Positions 14,666 through 24,899 are shown, counted from the first letter of the stretch. The stretch: DNA of 64,000 nucleotides from UBA3775 sp051877895 (GCA_051877895.1 JBJEJI010000070.1:1-64000), one strand, 5' to 3'. The notes: generated by a model from the letters alone, not told the origin. Program-made: numbers and translations.

Positions 14666-17600
14666 ATGAAACGATTTACAAGCATTTTGATGGTGGTTGT
14701 TCTTCTGCTGTCATTGAATTTCAATGTCATTGCAGCAGAAGGGGCAACGTCGCCGGATAAGATCGACAGTACGACGGTATGGTCTTATTTGGACGACAAC
14801 AGTGATCCGGCAGGAAACCCTTCTGAAGCAGGGTATAACAGAACGTCATGGACAACTGAGGATTTTAACGACAGTCAATGGAAAACAGGTGTTGGCGGTT
14901 TCGGCGCGAAGAACGGCGGCGCATACAGTGGAGCAGCGGTTACACTTGCAGGCTGCCCGGGTGATGCCAGCAACTATCCCACATATTATTTTCGCACGAA
15001 AGTTAATGTGAATAAGGCATCTGCCGTGACGGCGATTAAGGGAAGCGTCTCTTATGATGATGCCGTTATCATATACATTAACGGTGTAAAGGCTGCCGCG
15101 TTTAATGAAGAGGGGTGTGACTCAAATAGCAGCTATTCCGCAAACAAGGCAAACAGTACCGACAGCTTTGAGATTACCGATTCAACCGTACTTAACTCTC
15201 TTAAAAACGGCGAGAATGTTGTTGCGGTTGAGGTGCACAACCATTACGACAATAGCTCTGATATATGGTTTGAAATGAATGAGCTGAGCTTTTCAACCGA
15301 TACAGTATTACTTGACTCAACAGCAACATGGAAATATCTGGACAACAACACCGACCCTGCGGGAGATTCCTCAGCAACCGGTTATAACCGCACGGCTTGG
15401 ACAGCCGAGGACTTTGATACTGCCGGCTGGAAAACCGCCGCAGGTCCTTTCGGTTCAAAAAGGGGTGGCGCGGCATATGACAGCACTCATACCGCTGCTA
15501 CCGTCCTTGAGGGTTGTGATGCAAGCAACGATACTCCCGCGTATTTTTTCCGCACGACCTTTAACATAAGCAATCTTGAAAGATATACAAAGCTAATCGG
15601 CAGCCTGGAGTATGATGACGGAGTAATCGTCTACATTAACGGTCAGCGCGTTGCGGCGGGTTACGATAATGCCTGCGATGAAAACGGCAATTCACTCGGC
15701 CACGGCTTCGACGCAAATTTACAGTACGGCGGCTCTAATCAGGGACCTGACACTCTTCAAATTTCTCTGCTGGATTTAAGCCTGCTTCATAACGGCGAAA
15801 ATACCATTGCCGTTGAACTGCACAACGGGCGCAAAACAAGCTCTGATGTATGGTTTTCCTTCGGCGGACTGTATCTTTCTACCGAGGAGGTTGTTTACCA
15901 AAATAACATAAGTCTTTCGGTTGGCGCAGATGAAAGCAGGATAAATTTTACCTGGTATTCGCCCCTTGAAAACGCTTCGGTTACGGTATCCGAAAACTCG
16001 GATATGACAAGCGGAAATACCTTTACTGCGGTTTCTTCGATTGCCAATGACGGGCAGTACAGCTGTAAAGCGACGGCGGCAGGTCTCAAGCACGGTACAA
16101 CCTATTATTATCAGTTAAGCAATAACGGAAAGAAAGGACAAATATATTCCTTCACCACGGGCGGAGACGGCGCGTTTTCCTTTGCCTTTGTCGGTGATCC
16201 GCAAATCGGCGCCGGAAATACCGCAAGCGACACCGCAGGTTGGGAAAACACCTTAAATACTGCGGCAGGCAGCGTCCTTTTCTCCGATATCTCGTTCCTT
16301 GTTTCCGCAGGAGATCAGGTAAACACCGCTTCGGACGAAGCACAGTATGACGGTTATCTTGAACACAATGTATTGTTTGGATTACCCGTTGCTACCGCAA
16401 TCGGCAATCATGATTCTTCCTCTGATACATACGGTCAGCATTTCAATATTGCCAACGAGTCCGATGAATACGGCGTGACCGCAGCGGGCGGCGACTATTA
16501 CTTTGTTTATAATAATGTGCTGTTCCTTGTTCTTAACAGCAATGCTCAGAGTGAAGAGGCCGTCAACGGTCACAGGGCGTTTATACAGGCCGCAGTTGAA
16601 GCAACAAAGGACAGAAACATTACATGGAAGGTAGCTGTGTTTCATCACACTCTGTTCACCGTGGCTTCCCACGCTCACGACAGTTATATTGATAATGCAA
16701 ACGGATTTAAAAATCTGATTATTCCGGTTTTAGAAGAGTTTGATATTGATGCGGTGCTCACGGGCCACGACCATGTTTATTGCAGAACATACATTATGGA
16801 CGGCACCGAGCCGATAACCGAATTTGACGGTTACGAATACGGAAACGGTACAGACGCGGCTCCTACAGCCGTGAATAATCCCGACGGTATCATTTATATT
16901 ACAGCCAATTCAGGCTCGGGTTCAAAGACCTACGGCATTTTAAATGAAACCTTCCCGTTCTCCGCAGTTCAGAATCAGGAGAACAGTGCAAATATTTCCA
17001 AAATAACGGTTTCCGATTCTGCTTTCACCGTCACCACCTACCGTGTATCGGATATGAGTGTAATCGATTCCTTTACAATCAAGAAAAACAGCGGAACACA
17101 GACGGCAAATCCGATTATCGAGCAGATATACGGCGGCGGAGGAAAGGGAGATACTCCTATTTCCAACAGCTTTATTGAGCTTTACAATCCGTGTGACGAG
17201 GAAATCGACCTTTCGGCTTACTCTCTTAAGTACGGCGACAAAACTCTCGCCCTTAACGGAGTAATTCCCGCAAACGGTTCGTATCTTATAGTCGGTGCGC
17301 CAGAGACCACCACCGATGAGTTTTTGACCTGCGATTTGCCGGATGCAGACCAAGTCTGCGACTGGGCTATCAGCAACAAGAGCTATACAATTGAGCTAAT
17401 AAAAGACGGAACGGCGGTTGATTCTGTGACCGCAGGAGACACTGAATCAACCAAAATATCAAAGCAAAAGTCGCTGAAGCGTGCAGATCACGGCGATTTT
17501 GGCTTAGTGGTATGGGAAAAAGGCACAGCGACGGTAGACGAAGCATATGTTGAGGCTAATGCTCCACGCAACAGCAAGGGAGAGTGCGGACGTGTTCACA

Positions 17601-19822
17601 CCATAGCCCAAGAGCCTGCTTATACTCCTGTTCAGGCAGGAGATGTCCGTGTGGAAGGATTTTTTAATTCGGATAGTGCAGTTAAGTTAGTACTTTCGGG
17701 CAGATACAATTCAGGCGCCATGAACGCCGACGGCGGAAGTCTTGAAATTGTAGCCTACAATTCCGAAAATGGTTTTGCCTATGCCGTAAGTGGCGTGAAG
17801 GGAAAACTAATTGCTGTGGATTTAAACGGGAATACCGATGGTGATAAGGTTAAGGAACTTATAGGTACAGAATATGATATTAAAGCTCTTGTAAGCGGAT
17901 TTAATTACGGGGACATAACCTCAGTTGCCATATCCCCCGACGGAAAAAGGTTGGCTGTGGCAATTCAGGCGGAGAATTATGCAGATAAGGGTGTTGCAGC
18001 ACTCTTTTCCTGCGCACAGGACGGCTCCCTTACACTGATTTCCAGTGTAGAGGTCGGCGTTCAGCCTGATATGATAACCTTTGCGGACAACAGCACTATT
18101 CTTACAGCCGACGAGGGTGAGCCGCGTGAGGGCGTAAACGGCACCGACCCAAAAGGCTCTGTAAGCATAGTTAAAATCGGACAAAATAATGTCCTCACGG
18201 CAAATGTTGTATACTTTGACAGCTTTGACGAAAAGCGGGACGAGCTTACAGCGGTCGGTGTGCTGATTCAGAAGAATACACAGCCATCCACCGATTTTGA
18301 ACCTGAATATATTGCGGTAAGCGGCAATACGGCATATATTTCCTTGCAGGAGGCAAACGCCATAGCGGTACTTAATATCGCCTCGGGCAAATTTACTGGC
18401 GTGTATCCTCTCGGTTTCCAGGATTACGGTACAACAAAGGTTGACCTTCAGAAGAATGATGCAATTGAGCTTAAAAATTATCCTGATGTTTACGGAATAA
18501 AGATGCCTGACGGTATATCCGTGACCGAAATCGGGGGAAAAACCTACCTGCTTACCGCCAATGAGGGCGACAGCCGCGCAGACTGGGCAGGCCTTGACAA
18601 CGAATATGAAAATGTAACCTCACCTACGGGAAATGTTACTCTTGACAAAAAGGTTGTTTGGTTTAATGCGAATATGTGGGACGGTCTTGACAGTGATAAA
18701 GCCTATATATTCGGCGGCCGCTCCTTCTCGATCTATGAGGTTACCGATAACGGACTGAAGCTCACCTATGACAGCGGCAGCGAATTTGAAGAAATAACCG
18801 CCCAAAAGCTTACCGATTATTTCAACACTTCAAATGATAAAACAAGCATTGACAACCGTTCGGGCAAAAAAGGTCCGGAGCCTGAAAGTGTAGTTACGGG
18901 CGTTATCGATAATAAAACCTTTGCTTTTATCGCACTTGAGCGTATCGGTGGTATAATGGTTTACGATATCACTGATCCCGAAAATGTTAAGTTTGCAAAT
19001 TACATCAATTCCCGCGAGTTTGACGAGGTGATTAAGGGTGATGTATCACCTGAAGGACTTTGCTTTATACCGGCTTCAGAGAGTAAAACAGGCAAGGCGA
19101 TGCTGCTTGCAGCCTGTGAGGTTTCCGGCACCCTGATTGTAGTTGAATGTGATTACGAACAGAGCGATATACCGGAAGTTAAAGCCGATTACAGCAAGGT
19201 GGATGAGGCTATTGCAAAGGTAAACGTCCTTAACAAGGATGATTACAAGGATTTCAGCAAGGTAGAAGCGGCTGTAAACGCTGTTGTCCGTGACAAGGAC
19301 ATTACCGAGCAGGCGGAGGTTGACGCAATGGCTGCGGCAATTGAAGCGGCTATTGCAGGTCTTGAAAGACGAACCGAAACGCACGATTATAAAATCATCG
19401 AGGGTGCAAACGGAACATGGACGCAAAACAGTGATGAAACACTCACTTTCCGAGCAAACGGTGATTTTAGCAAGTTCACAGGCATCAAGGTAGATGATAC
19501 GCTGATTGATGCAAGCAATTATACAGCGGTGTCGGGTTCCACGGTAGTCACGCTGAAAGCCGAATACCTCAAAACGCTTCCTGTCGGAACACATAAACTC
19601 ACTGTTGTCTATACAGACGGTGAATGTAGCACGAATTTTGAGGTTAAAAAAGCAGCCTCGGAGCAGACAATACCAACAGAAGGAGATAAAACTGATACCA
19701 CAAGCCCGCAAACAGGAGATAACAGCAATCTTGCACTTTGGTTCGCATTGCTGTTCGTTTCCGGCGCAGGTATACTTGGAACAGTAGTTTACAGCAAAAG
19801 GAAAAACAGTATTAACGATTAA
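14666..19822 (+). CDS. Giant wall-anchored multidomain phosphoesterase
   Basis: A 1718-residue surface protein. After the signal peptide (1-24) come two related beta-sandwich repeats (about 33-215 and 217-412), a Fn3-like purple-acid-phosphatase N domain (about 412-500) and a calcineurin-like phosphoesterase (about 505-720; G-D-P-Q, G-D-Q, G-N-H-D, G-H-D-H). Next are a lamin-tail domain (about 814-905), a choice-of-anchor-I beta-propeller-like domain (about 990-1490), a FIVAR-like helix pair, an X2 Ig-like module (about 1574-1660), S-P-Q-T-G-D, a TM helix and a basic tail. That end is a sortase-type anchor. A role in phosphate release from organic phosphates or extracellular nucleotides is inferred. 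Codons are G+C-rich (36 of 60 bases in 15421-15480), unlike the neighbours, so horizontal gain is likely. Confidence 0.85.
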   Translation: MKRFTSILMVVVLLLSLNFNVIAAEGATSPDKIDSTTVWSYLDDNSDPAGNPSEAGYNRTSWTTEDFNDSQWKTGVGGFGAKNGGAYSGAAVTLAGCPGDASNYPTYYFRTKVNVNKASAVTAIKGSVSYDDAVIIYINGVKAAAFNEEGCDSNSSYSANKANSTDSFEITDSTVLNSLKNGENVVAVEVHNHYDNSSDIWFEMNELSFSTDTVLLDSTATWKYLDNNTDPAGDSSATGYNRTAWTAEDFDTAGWKTAAGPFGSKRGGAAYDSTHTAATVLEGCDASNDTPAYFFRTTFNISNLERYTKLIGSLEYDDGVIVYINGQRVAAGYDNACDENGNSLGHGFDANLQYGGSNQGPDTLQISLLDLSLLHNGENTIAVELHNGRKTSSDVWFSFGGLYLSTEEVVYQNNISLSVGADESRINFTWYSPLENASVTVSENSDMTSGNTFTAVSSIANDGQYSCKATAAGLKHGTTYYYQLSNNGKKGQIYSFTTGGDGAFSFAFVGDPQIGAGNTASDTAGWENTLNTAAGSVLFSDISFLVSAGDQVNTASDEAQYDGYLEHNVLFGLPVATAIGNHDSSSDTYGQHFNIANESDEYGVTAAGGDYYFVYNNVLFLVLNSNAQSEEAVNGHRAFIQAAVEATKDRNITWKVAVFHHTLFTVASHAHDSYIDNANGFKNLIIPVLEEFDIDAVLTGHDHVYCRTYIMDGTEPITEFDGYEYGNGTDAAPTAVNNPDGIIYITANSGSGSKTYGILNETFPFSAVQNQENSANISKITVSDSAFTVTTYRVSDMSVIDSFTIKKNSGTQTANPIIEQIYGGGGKGDTPISNSFIELYNPCDEEIDLSAYSLKYGDKTLALNGVIPANGSYLIVGAPETTTDEFLTCDLPDADQVCDWAISNKSYTIELIKDGTAVDSVTAGDTESTKISKQKSLKRADHGDFGLVVWEKGTATVDEAYVEANAPRNSKGECGRVHTIAQEPAYTPVQAGDVRVEGFFNSDSAVKLVLSGRYNSGAMNADGGSLEIVAYNSENGFAYAVSGVKGKLIAVDLNGNTDGDKVKELIGTEYDIKALVSGFNYGDITSVAISPDGKRLAVAIQAENYADKGVAALFSCAQDGSLTLISSVEVGVQPDMITFADNSTILTADEGEPREGVNGTDPKGSVSIVKIGQNNVLTANVVYFDSFDEKRDELTAVGVLIQKNTQPSTDFEPEYIAVSGNTAYISLQEANAIAVLNIASGKFTGVYPLGFQDYGTTKVDLQKNDAIELKNYPDVYGIKMPDGISVTEIGGKTYLLTANEGDSRADWAGLDNEYENVTSPTGNVTLDKKVVWFNANMWDGLDSDKAYIFGGRSFSIYEVTDNGLKLTYDSGSEFEEITAQKLTDYFNTSNDKTSIDNRSGKKGPEPESVVTGVIDNKTFAFIALERIGGIMVYDITDPENVKFANYINSREFDEVIKGDVSPEGLCFIPASESKTGKAMLLAACEVSGTLIVVECDYEQSDIPEVKADYSKVDEAIAKVNVLNKDDYKDFSKVEAAVNAVVRDKDITEQAEVDAMAAAIEAAIAGLERRTETHDYKIIEGANGTWTQNSDETLTFRANGDFSKFTGIKVDDTLIDASNYTAVSGSTVVTLKAEYLKTLPVGTHKLTVVYTDGECSTNFEVKKAASEQTIPTEGDKTDTTSPQTGDNSNLALWFALLFVSGAGILGTVVYSKRKNSIND

Positions 19823-19828
19823 CACTAT

Positions 19829-19869
19829 AAAGACCGTCAAGTCGTGATTCGGCTTGACGGTCTTTTTTT
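19829..19869. terminator. Bidirectional terminator between convergent genes
   Basis: AAAGACCGTCAAG (19829-19841) pairs with CTTGACGGTCTTT (19853-19865) and is followed by more T. It lies between the converging phosphoesterase and SpoIID-like genes and can serve both, although the T-run favours the plus strand. Confidence 0.93.
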
Positions 19870-19904
19870 CGTGGTAACACAAAGTTCGAAGAATATACTT
19901 TCTA

Positions 19905-21179
19905 TCATTGATATTCCGCTATCTGGCTTACCCCAACATAAAGCTGGCTGATTTTATACCATGTAGAAAAGTCAACCACTCCTGTTGTAGGAAGGTCAAA
20001 GATATCCTGAAAGGTTCTTACACTTTCTGCAGTTGCTCTGCCGTAAATTCCGTCCACTGTAACTTTTGGAATCCTTGGATATGCAGTAGAAATTACGTTT
20101 AACTGCTGCTGTATGGTTCTGACCTCGCTTCCGTTGGAACCAAGCCCCAGTACATAACCGGGATAGGAGGAAGGAACACCGGAAACAAGCTCAGAGGTGT
20201 TGATGTAAATGGTATCACCATAGAAATATTTTAATATTTCCGATGCGGTGTAGCCCTGATCTGCAAGGTCTTTGGAGCCCCACTGGCTCATAAGATTTGG
20301 GCAGGTTACCCTTACTCCGTCGCAGTACTGGGTAAGAATGGGCTGTTTCACACCGGGCCTTGACAGATAATTAGTGAAAATATCATCTACACATTTATCG
20401 ATGGTATCAAAAATGTTTCTTTCGGGAATCCATTTGTGGTCGTAGGCAGTTGATGAAGTTATTGTAAAGTCATATCCTTTATTCCGGTACCACTCCGTAT
20501 ATACTCTGTTCAGAGTAAAAGACTGTATGGCAAGTACATTTGCATATATGGCAGCAGTTGGCCAGGTTGCATAAATTTCCGAACTTGCTACATTTTTAAT
20601 GTAGTCCTTGTATCTTACCCAGTAGTTTGGAGCATCTGAACGTGGAGTACCGTCATGTACAATAATGTATTCCGGAATGACCACCTCATCCAGAACTACT
20701 TCGCCGGTTTCATTCAAAGGCTTAATCTCGTCTTCAATGATGGACGGAGGATAATTTCCGTTCAGCACATTGGGACCGATGTAAAAAAGCATTTCAGTAT
20801 TCTGCTCTCCGGGAGCCTCTGGTACGGGGGTAAGTACAAAATTTTGTTTTGCCGTTACTTCCGGTAACAGCTGTACCCCTCTGATTTCTGTGGTTTCATA
20901 GCCGTATCTTGTAATCCGCAGGTTAAGGGTTGCATAAGGCTGTGGGCTGCCGGGAGTGAGGGAATACTCAATGTTTGGAGCTTTTAGTTCAACGGTTCCT
21001 GCCCTGCCCTCACTGTCGGTTTTCAGAATTTCTACGATTACATCGGGAGCATTGGTATAGGCAACCTCAATTGTGGCATCTGCAATTGGCTTGTTGCCTG
21101 TAAAGGAAACCGCCGAAATGCTCAAACCTCCTACGGAGCTTAAATTGGCTGTAAGCTGAATTTCAGTCTGTTCAGGCAT
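19905..21179 (-). CDS. SpoIID-like protein with C-terminal peptidoglycan-binding domain
   Basis: A 424-residue protein with no signal peptide. The N-terminal half holds carboxypeptidase-regulatory-like beta domains. The middle (about 165-330) resembles the SpoIID/LytB amidase-enhancer fold: W-P-T-A-A-I-Y-A-N-V-L-A-I-Q-S-F and later S-Q-W-G-S-K-D-L-A-x-x-G-Y. The C terminus (about 345-405) is a PG_binding_1 module with G-S-N-G-S-E-V-R-T-I-Q-Q-Q-L-N and V-D-G-I-Y-G-R-A-T. Binding to cell wall or spore cortex is expected. Lack of a secretion signal suggests work inside the mother cell or spore, or non-classical release (inference). ATG 21179 is preferred; an upstream TTG would add four residues. 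Confidence 0.78.
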   Translation of the reverse strand: MPEQTEIQLTANLSSVGGLSISAVSFTGNKPIADATIEVAYTNAPDVIVEILKTDSEGRAGTVELKAPNIEYSLTPGSPQPYATLNLRITRYGYETTEIRGVQLLPEVTAKQNFVLTPVPEAPGEQNTEMLFYIGPNVLNGNYPPSIIEDEIKPLNETGEVVLDEVVIPEYIIVHDGTPRSDAPNYWVRYKDYIKNVASSEIYATWPTAAIYANVLAIQSFTLNRVYTEWYRNKGYDFTITSSTAYDHKWIPERNIFDTIDKCVDDIFTNYLSRPGVKQPILTQYCDGVRVTCPNLMSQWGSKDLADQGYTASEILKYFYGDTIYINTSELVSGVPSSYPGYVLGLGSNGSEVRTIQQQLNVISTAYPRIPKVTVDGIYGRATAESVRTFQDIFDLPTTGVVDFSTWYKISQLYVGVSQIAEYQ

Positions 21180-21243
21180 AATCACTCTCAATTTTTACTA
21201 TTAAAACATATGAAACTTTAGATTTCTTATTACAAAAAAGATA

Positions 21244-21272
21244 TTGTCAATTATCCTCGTTTGTGGTAACAT
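21244..21272 (+). promoter_or_regulatory. Promoter of the apt-rsh cluster
   Basis: TTGTCA (21244-21249), a 17-bp spacer and TAACAT (21267-21272). The -10 is only a partial match. It lies about 60 bp before ATG 21335. Confidence 0.5.
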
Positions 21273-21334
21273 TTTTAGAGTTAAATTAATGTGGGGAAAA
21301 TTTTGCAAAAAATTGCAGCACATGGAGGAAGATT

Positions 21335-21859
21335 ATGAAAACCGTAGCAGATTACGTAATGACAATACCCGATTTTCCGGAGAAAGGAATCATGTTTCGT
21401 GATGTTACCAGTGTAATTCAGGACCCTGATGGTCTGAAGCTGGCTATTGATGAATTGCAGAGACTGACCGACGGGGTAGATTTTGATGTTTTGGTAGGTG
21501 CAGAGAGCCGTGGATTTATATTTGGTGCTCCTATTGCCTATAATATGAATAAATCCTTCGTGCTTGCAAGAAAAAAAGGTAAGCTTCCAAGAGAGACCGT
21601 TACAGAAACCTATGAACTTGAATATGGTACTGCGGAAATTGAACTTCACAAGGACGCAATAAAGCCGGGCCAGAAGGTTGTAATTGTAGATGACCTGATT
21701 GCTACCGGAGGCACTGTAGAAGCTATTGCCAGACTGGTTGAAAGACTGGGAGGAGAAGTTGTACGAATTATTTTCCTTATGGAACTGGAAGGACTCAAGG
21801 GCAGGGAACGGCTTGCAAAATATTCCGTGGAAAGCGTTGTTAAGTACCCGGGAAAATAG
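21335..21859 (+). CDS. apt: Adenine phosphoribosyltransferase
   Basis: A 174-residue purine salvage enzyme that joins adenine to PRPP to give AMP. It starts M-K-T-V-A-D-Y-V with the family's I-P-D-F-P-E-K-G-I-M-F-R-D segment for adenine binding. The PRPP loop is V-V-I-V-D-D-L-I-A-T-G-G-T near residues 115-128. The length is standard and GGAGGA precedes the ATG. It lies 70 bp upstream of rsh, an arrangement common in Firmicutes. Confidence 0.96.
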   Translation: MKTVADYVMTIPDFPEKGIMFRDVTSVIQDPDGLKLAIDELQRLTDGVDFDVLVGAESRGFIFGAPIAYNMNKSFVLARKKGKLPRETVTETYELEYGTAEIELHKDAIKPGQKVVIVDDLIATGGTVEAIARLVERLGGEVVRIIFLMELEGLKGRERLAKYSVESVVKYPGK

Positions 21860-21929
21860 TTTGAATATAATGGTACAGGCGGAAAAATAACCTGAGAAAG
21901 GATTTTGTATAAAAGGAGGGAAACGCAGA

Positions 21930-24209
21930 GTGGATACAAACAATATTGTAAGAAAAACTCATGGTGTTATCGGACTCATGCCGGAGTTCATGGAACCGGA
22001 TGACATGATGGCACATCTTGAAGAAGTTATTCACAAATATCACCCTTCCACTGACGTGTCCCGTGTTCATCTGGCCTATGAATATGCCAGAAAATCTCAC
22101 GGAGACCAGAAAAGAAAATCGGGCGAACCCTATATCAATCATCCTTTATCAGTAGCAATTATACTTGCCGAACTGGAAATGGATAAAGAAACCATCATGG
22201 CGGGGCTCCTTCATGATGTGCTTGAAGATACAAAGGTGACAGACGATGAAATGAAAGAAACCTTCGGTGAAGAAGTATTTCTTCTTGTTGACGGTGTCAC
22301 CAAACTGACAAAATTAAATTACAGCCATGATAAGGTGGAGGTACAGGCAGAGAATCTTAGAAAAATGTTTCTTGCTATGGCAAAAGACATAAGGGTAATC
22401 ATTATTAAGCTTGCAGACAGACTTCATAACATGCGTACCCTTAAATATCAGAGGCCTGAAAAGCAGATTGAAATTTCAAGAGAAACACTTGAAATTTATT
22501 CACCTATTGCCCAGAGACTTGGTATCAGCATGATTAAAACCGAGCTTGATGACCTTGCTCTGAAATATCTGCATCCGGATGTTTATAAAAGCATTGCCGA
22601 GCAGATTAATGCAACACGTTTTGAACGAGAAGCCTTTATTACGAGGGTCGTTAAGGAAATAAAAGAACATCTGGAAAAAACCGGCATCAAAGCGGAAGTT
22701 TATGGCCGTGCAAAGCACTTTTTCTCCATTTACAGAAAAATGGTGAACCAGAATAAAACCATCGATCAGATTTATGATTTGTTTGCAGTTCGCATCATTG
22801 TAGATAACATTATGGATTGTTATGCTGCACTGGGGTCTGTTTCTGAAATGTATAAGCCTGTTCCGGGACGAATCAAAGACTATATTGCCCTTCCGAAGCA
22901 GAACATGTATCAGTCTCTTCATAATACACTGATTGGACCGGAGGGTACTCCTTTTGAAATTCAGATAAGAACAGTGGAAATGCACAGAACGGCAGAATTC
23001 GGTATTGCCGCTCATTGGAAATATAAAGAAAATCAGGATGGAAAGAAGAGCGATAACAGTGAGGAAGAAAAACTGGCATGGCTCCGTGAAATCCTTGAAT
23101 GGCAGAAGGACTTCTCCGACAACAGGGAATTTCTGGGTCTGCTGAAAAGTGATTTAAACCTGTTTTCCGACAATATTTATGCTTTTACACCTTCCGGTGA
23201 TGTAAAGGTGCTTCCAAAGGGCAGTAACCTTGTGGATTTTGCCTACAGTATACACAGTGCGGTAGGAAATCATATGGTTGGCGGCAAGGTTAACGGAAAA
23301 CTTGTTGGTATTGAGTATGAAGTGAAGAACGGAGACCGCATTGAAATCCTTACATCCCAGAATTCCAAAGGACCAAGCCGTGACTGGCTGAAAACAGTAA
23401 AAAGTTCTAAAGCAAAGAATAAAATCATGCAGTGGTTTAAAACCGAGTGCAAGGATGACAATATTGTACGTGGTAAAGAGCTGCTGCAGATGTATTGCAA
23501 GGTAAAGGGAATTGTTCTTTCTGATTTGCTGAAAACGGAATATATGGATGCCTGCATGATTCGTTATGGCTACAAAGACTGGGATTCACTTCTTGCCAGC
23601 GTAGGTCATGGTTCTTTAAAAGAGGGTCAGGTAATCGGGAAACTAAATGAATGCAAGCAGAAAAAGGATAAAAAAAATGCCCAGAGTGCAGAAGCCATTC
23701 TTGCAACCTATTCTGAACAGGACCCGTCGAGAAAAGAAACAAAGAATCAGGGTGCCATTGTGGTTAACGGTGTGGATGACGTGGCAGTTCATTTCGGGAA
23801 ATGCTGTGCTCCGGTACCAGGAGATGAAATTGTAGGCTTTGTCACAAGGGGCAGGGGGATTTCCATTCACAGAACGGACTGTATCAACATTATAAACATG
23901 CCCGAATCCGACAGAGGCAGACTGGTAGAGGCTTCATGGAATGCCGATGCCACTGAAAAGGATGACATGATATACAATGCTGAAATCCGTATATATGCAG
24001 AAAACAAACAGGGTGTGCTTTTTAATATTACCAAGATTTTTTCTGAAAACTTTGTAAATATTAATAACATTACAACCCGTACTGCTAAAAACGGATTATC
24101 TACCATTATTGTTTCTTTTGAAATCAAAGGGCTTAAACAGCTGGAATTCTGTATCAACAAAATAAGACAGGTTCCAAATGTGGTAGATGTGGAAAGAACC
24201 ACAGGCTGA
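21930..24209 (+). CDS. relA: Bifunctional (p)ppGpp synthetase/hydrolase (RSH)
   Basis: A 759-residue long RSH enzyme controlling the stringent response. The hydrolase HD domain has H-D-V-L-E-D near residue 94. The synthetase has G-R-A-K-H-F-F-S-I-Y-R-K-M near 258 and E-I-Q-I-R-T…A-A-H-W-K-Y. These are followed by TGS (about 411), a linker with zinc-finger-type C-C-A-P-V-P-G-D and a C-terminal ACT domain. Both catalytic halves look intact, so it should make and degrade ppGpp. Translation probably starts at GTG 21930, nine bases after AAAGGAGGG; a later ATG at 21978 is less well placed. It is followed after 12 bp by an MBL-fold gene. Confidence 0.96.
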   Translation: MDTNNIVRKTHGVIGLMPEFMEPDDMMAHLEEVIHKYHPSTDVSRVHLAYEYARKSHGDQKRKSGEPYINHPLSVAIILAELEMDKETIMAGLLHDVLEDTKVTDDEMKETFGEEVFLLVDGVTKLTKLNYSHDKVEVQAENLRKMFLAMAKDIRVIIIKLADRLHNMRTLKYQRPEKQIEISRETLEIYSPIAQRLGISMIKTELDDLALKYLHPDVYKSIAEQINATRFEREAFITRVVKEIKEHLEKTGIKAEVYGRAKHFFSIYRKMVNQNKTIDQIYDLFAVRIIVDNIMDCYAALGSVSEMYKPVPGRIKDYIALPKQNMYQSLHNTLIGPEGTPFEIQIRTVEMHRTAEFGIAAHWKYKENQDGKKSDNSEEEKLAWLREILEWQKDFSDNREFLGLLKSDLNLFSDNIYAFTPSGDVKVLPKGSNLVDFAYSIHSAVGNHMVGGKVNGKLVGIEYEVKNGDRIEILTSQNSKGPSRDWLKTVKSSKAKNKIMQWFKTECKDDNIVRGKELLQMYCKVKGIVLSDLLKTEYMDACMIRYGYKDWDSLLASVGHGSLKEGQVIGKLNECKQKKDKKNAQSAEAILATYSEQDPSRKETKNQGAIVVNGVDDVAVHFGKCCAPVPGDEIVGFVTRGRGISIHRTDCINIINMPESDRGRLVEASWNADATEKDDMIYNAEIRIYAENKQGVLFNITKIFSENFVNINNITTRTAKNGLSTIIVSFEIKGLKQLEFCINKIRQVPNVVDVERTTG

Positions 24210-24221
24210 TGGGAGAACAGT

Positions 24222-24899
24222 ATGGGCTATTATTTAAAAACACTTACTGTTGGTGACATGTACACCAACTGCTGCCTGATTGGCAATCCGGAAACAAAGG
24301 AACTTATCATTATTGATCCGGGTACTGATGCACCTCTGATTAAGCAGACCATACACAAGGAAGGCTATACTCCTGTGGCAATTCTTCTGACACATGGTCA
24401 TTTCGATCATATAGGTGCTGCTAACGAATTGAGAAGATTTTACAACATTAAAATATACGCAGGAGAGGAAGAAGTGGATGTCCTTGCCGATCCTTCGCTT
24501 AATTTAAGTGAAAGCACCTGGGGAAGCATTGAGCTGGTGCCTGATATCACTGTAAAAAATGAGGAAATGCTGGAGCTTGGAGGAATGTATATTACAGTTC
24601 TTGCCACTCCGGGACATACAAAAGGCGGAGTATCCTATTTCTTCCCATTATGGCATCTGCTCTTTTCGGGAGATACTCTGTTTATGGAATCTGTAGGACG
24701 CACGGACTTCCCTACCGGTAATCCGAAAGTGTTAATTGAATCCATTATTGACAGATTGTTTATACTGCCGGATGATACGGCGGTTATACCGGGACACGGA
24801 CCGGGAACCAGTCTGGCTTATGAAAGAAAAAACAATCCGTATTTCTGCTACGACCTTCAGCAGAAAGAAAAAGCAAAGCGGAATGAAAAAGATGATTGA
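24222..24899 (+). CDS. MBL-fold metallo-hydrolase (glyoxalase II-like)
   Basis: A 225-residue metallo-beta-lactamase-fold hydrolase. The metal motif T-H-G-H-F-D-H-I-G is near residues 66-73. Other ligands are in A-T-P-G-H-T-K-G-G, F-S-G-D-T-L-F and V-I-P-G-H-G-P-G-T. It resembles the YqgX/YcbL group, often annotated as hydroxyacylglutathione hydrolase; the thiol substrate in a glutathione-poor anaerobe is uncertain. It lies 12 bp after rsh and 24 bp before hemZ, probably in one transcript. Confidence 0.88.
   Translation: MGYYLKTLTVGDMYTNCCLIGNPETKELIIIDPGTDAPLIKQTIHKEGYTPVAILLTHGHFDHIGAANELRRFYNIKIYAGEEEVDVLADPSLNLSESTWGSIELVPDITVKNEEMLELGGMYITVLATPGHTKGGVSYFFPLWHLLFSGDTLFMESVGRTDFPTGNPKVLIESIIDRLFILPDDTAVIPGHGPGTSLAYERKNNPYFCYDLQQKEKAKRNEKDD

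Noticed and set aside
14724..15011. Long open frames in other phases of the giant phosphoesterase gene
   Set aside because: They lack ribosome sites, have unnatural Arg/Thr/His-rich composition and lie inside a well-supported domain-bearing frame.
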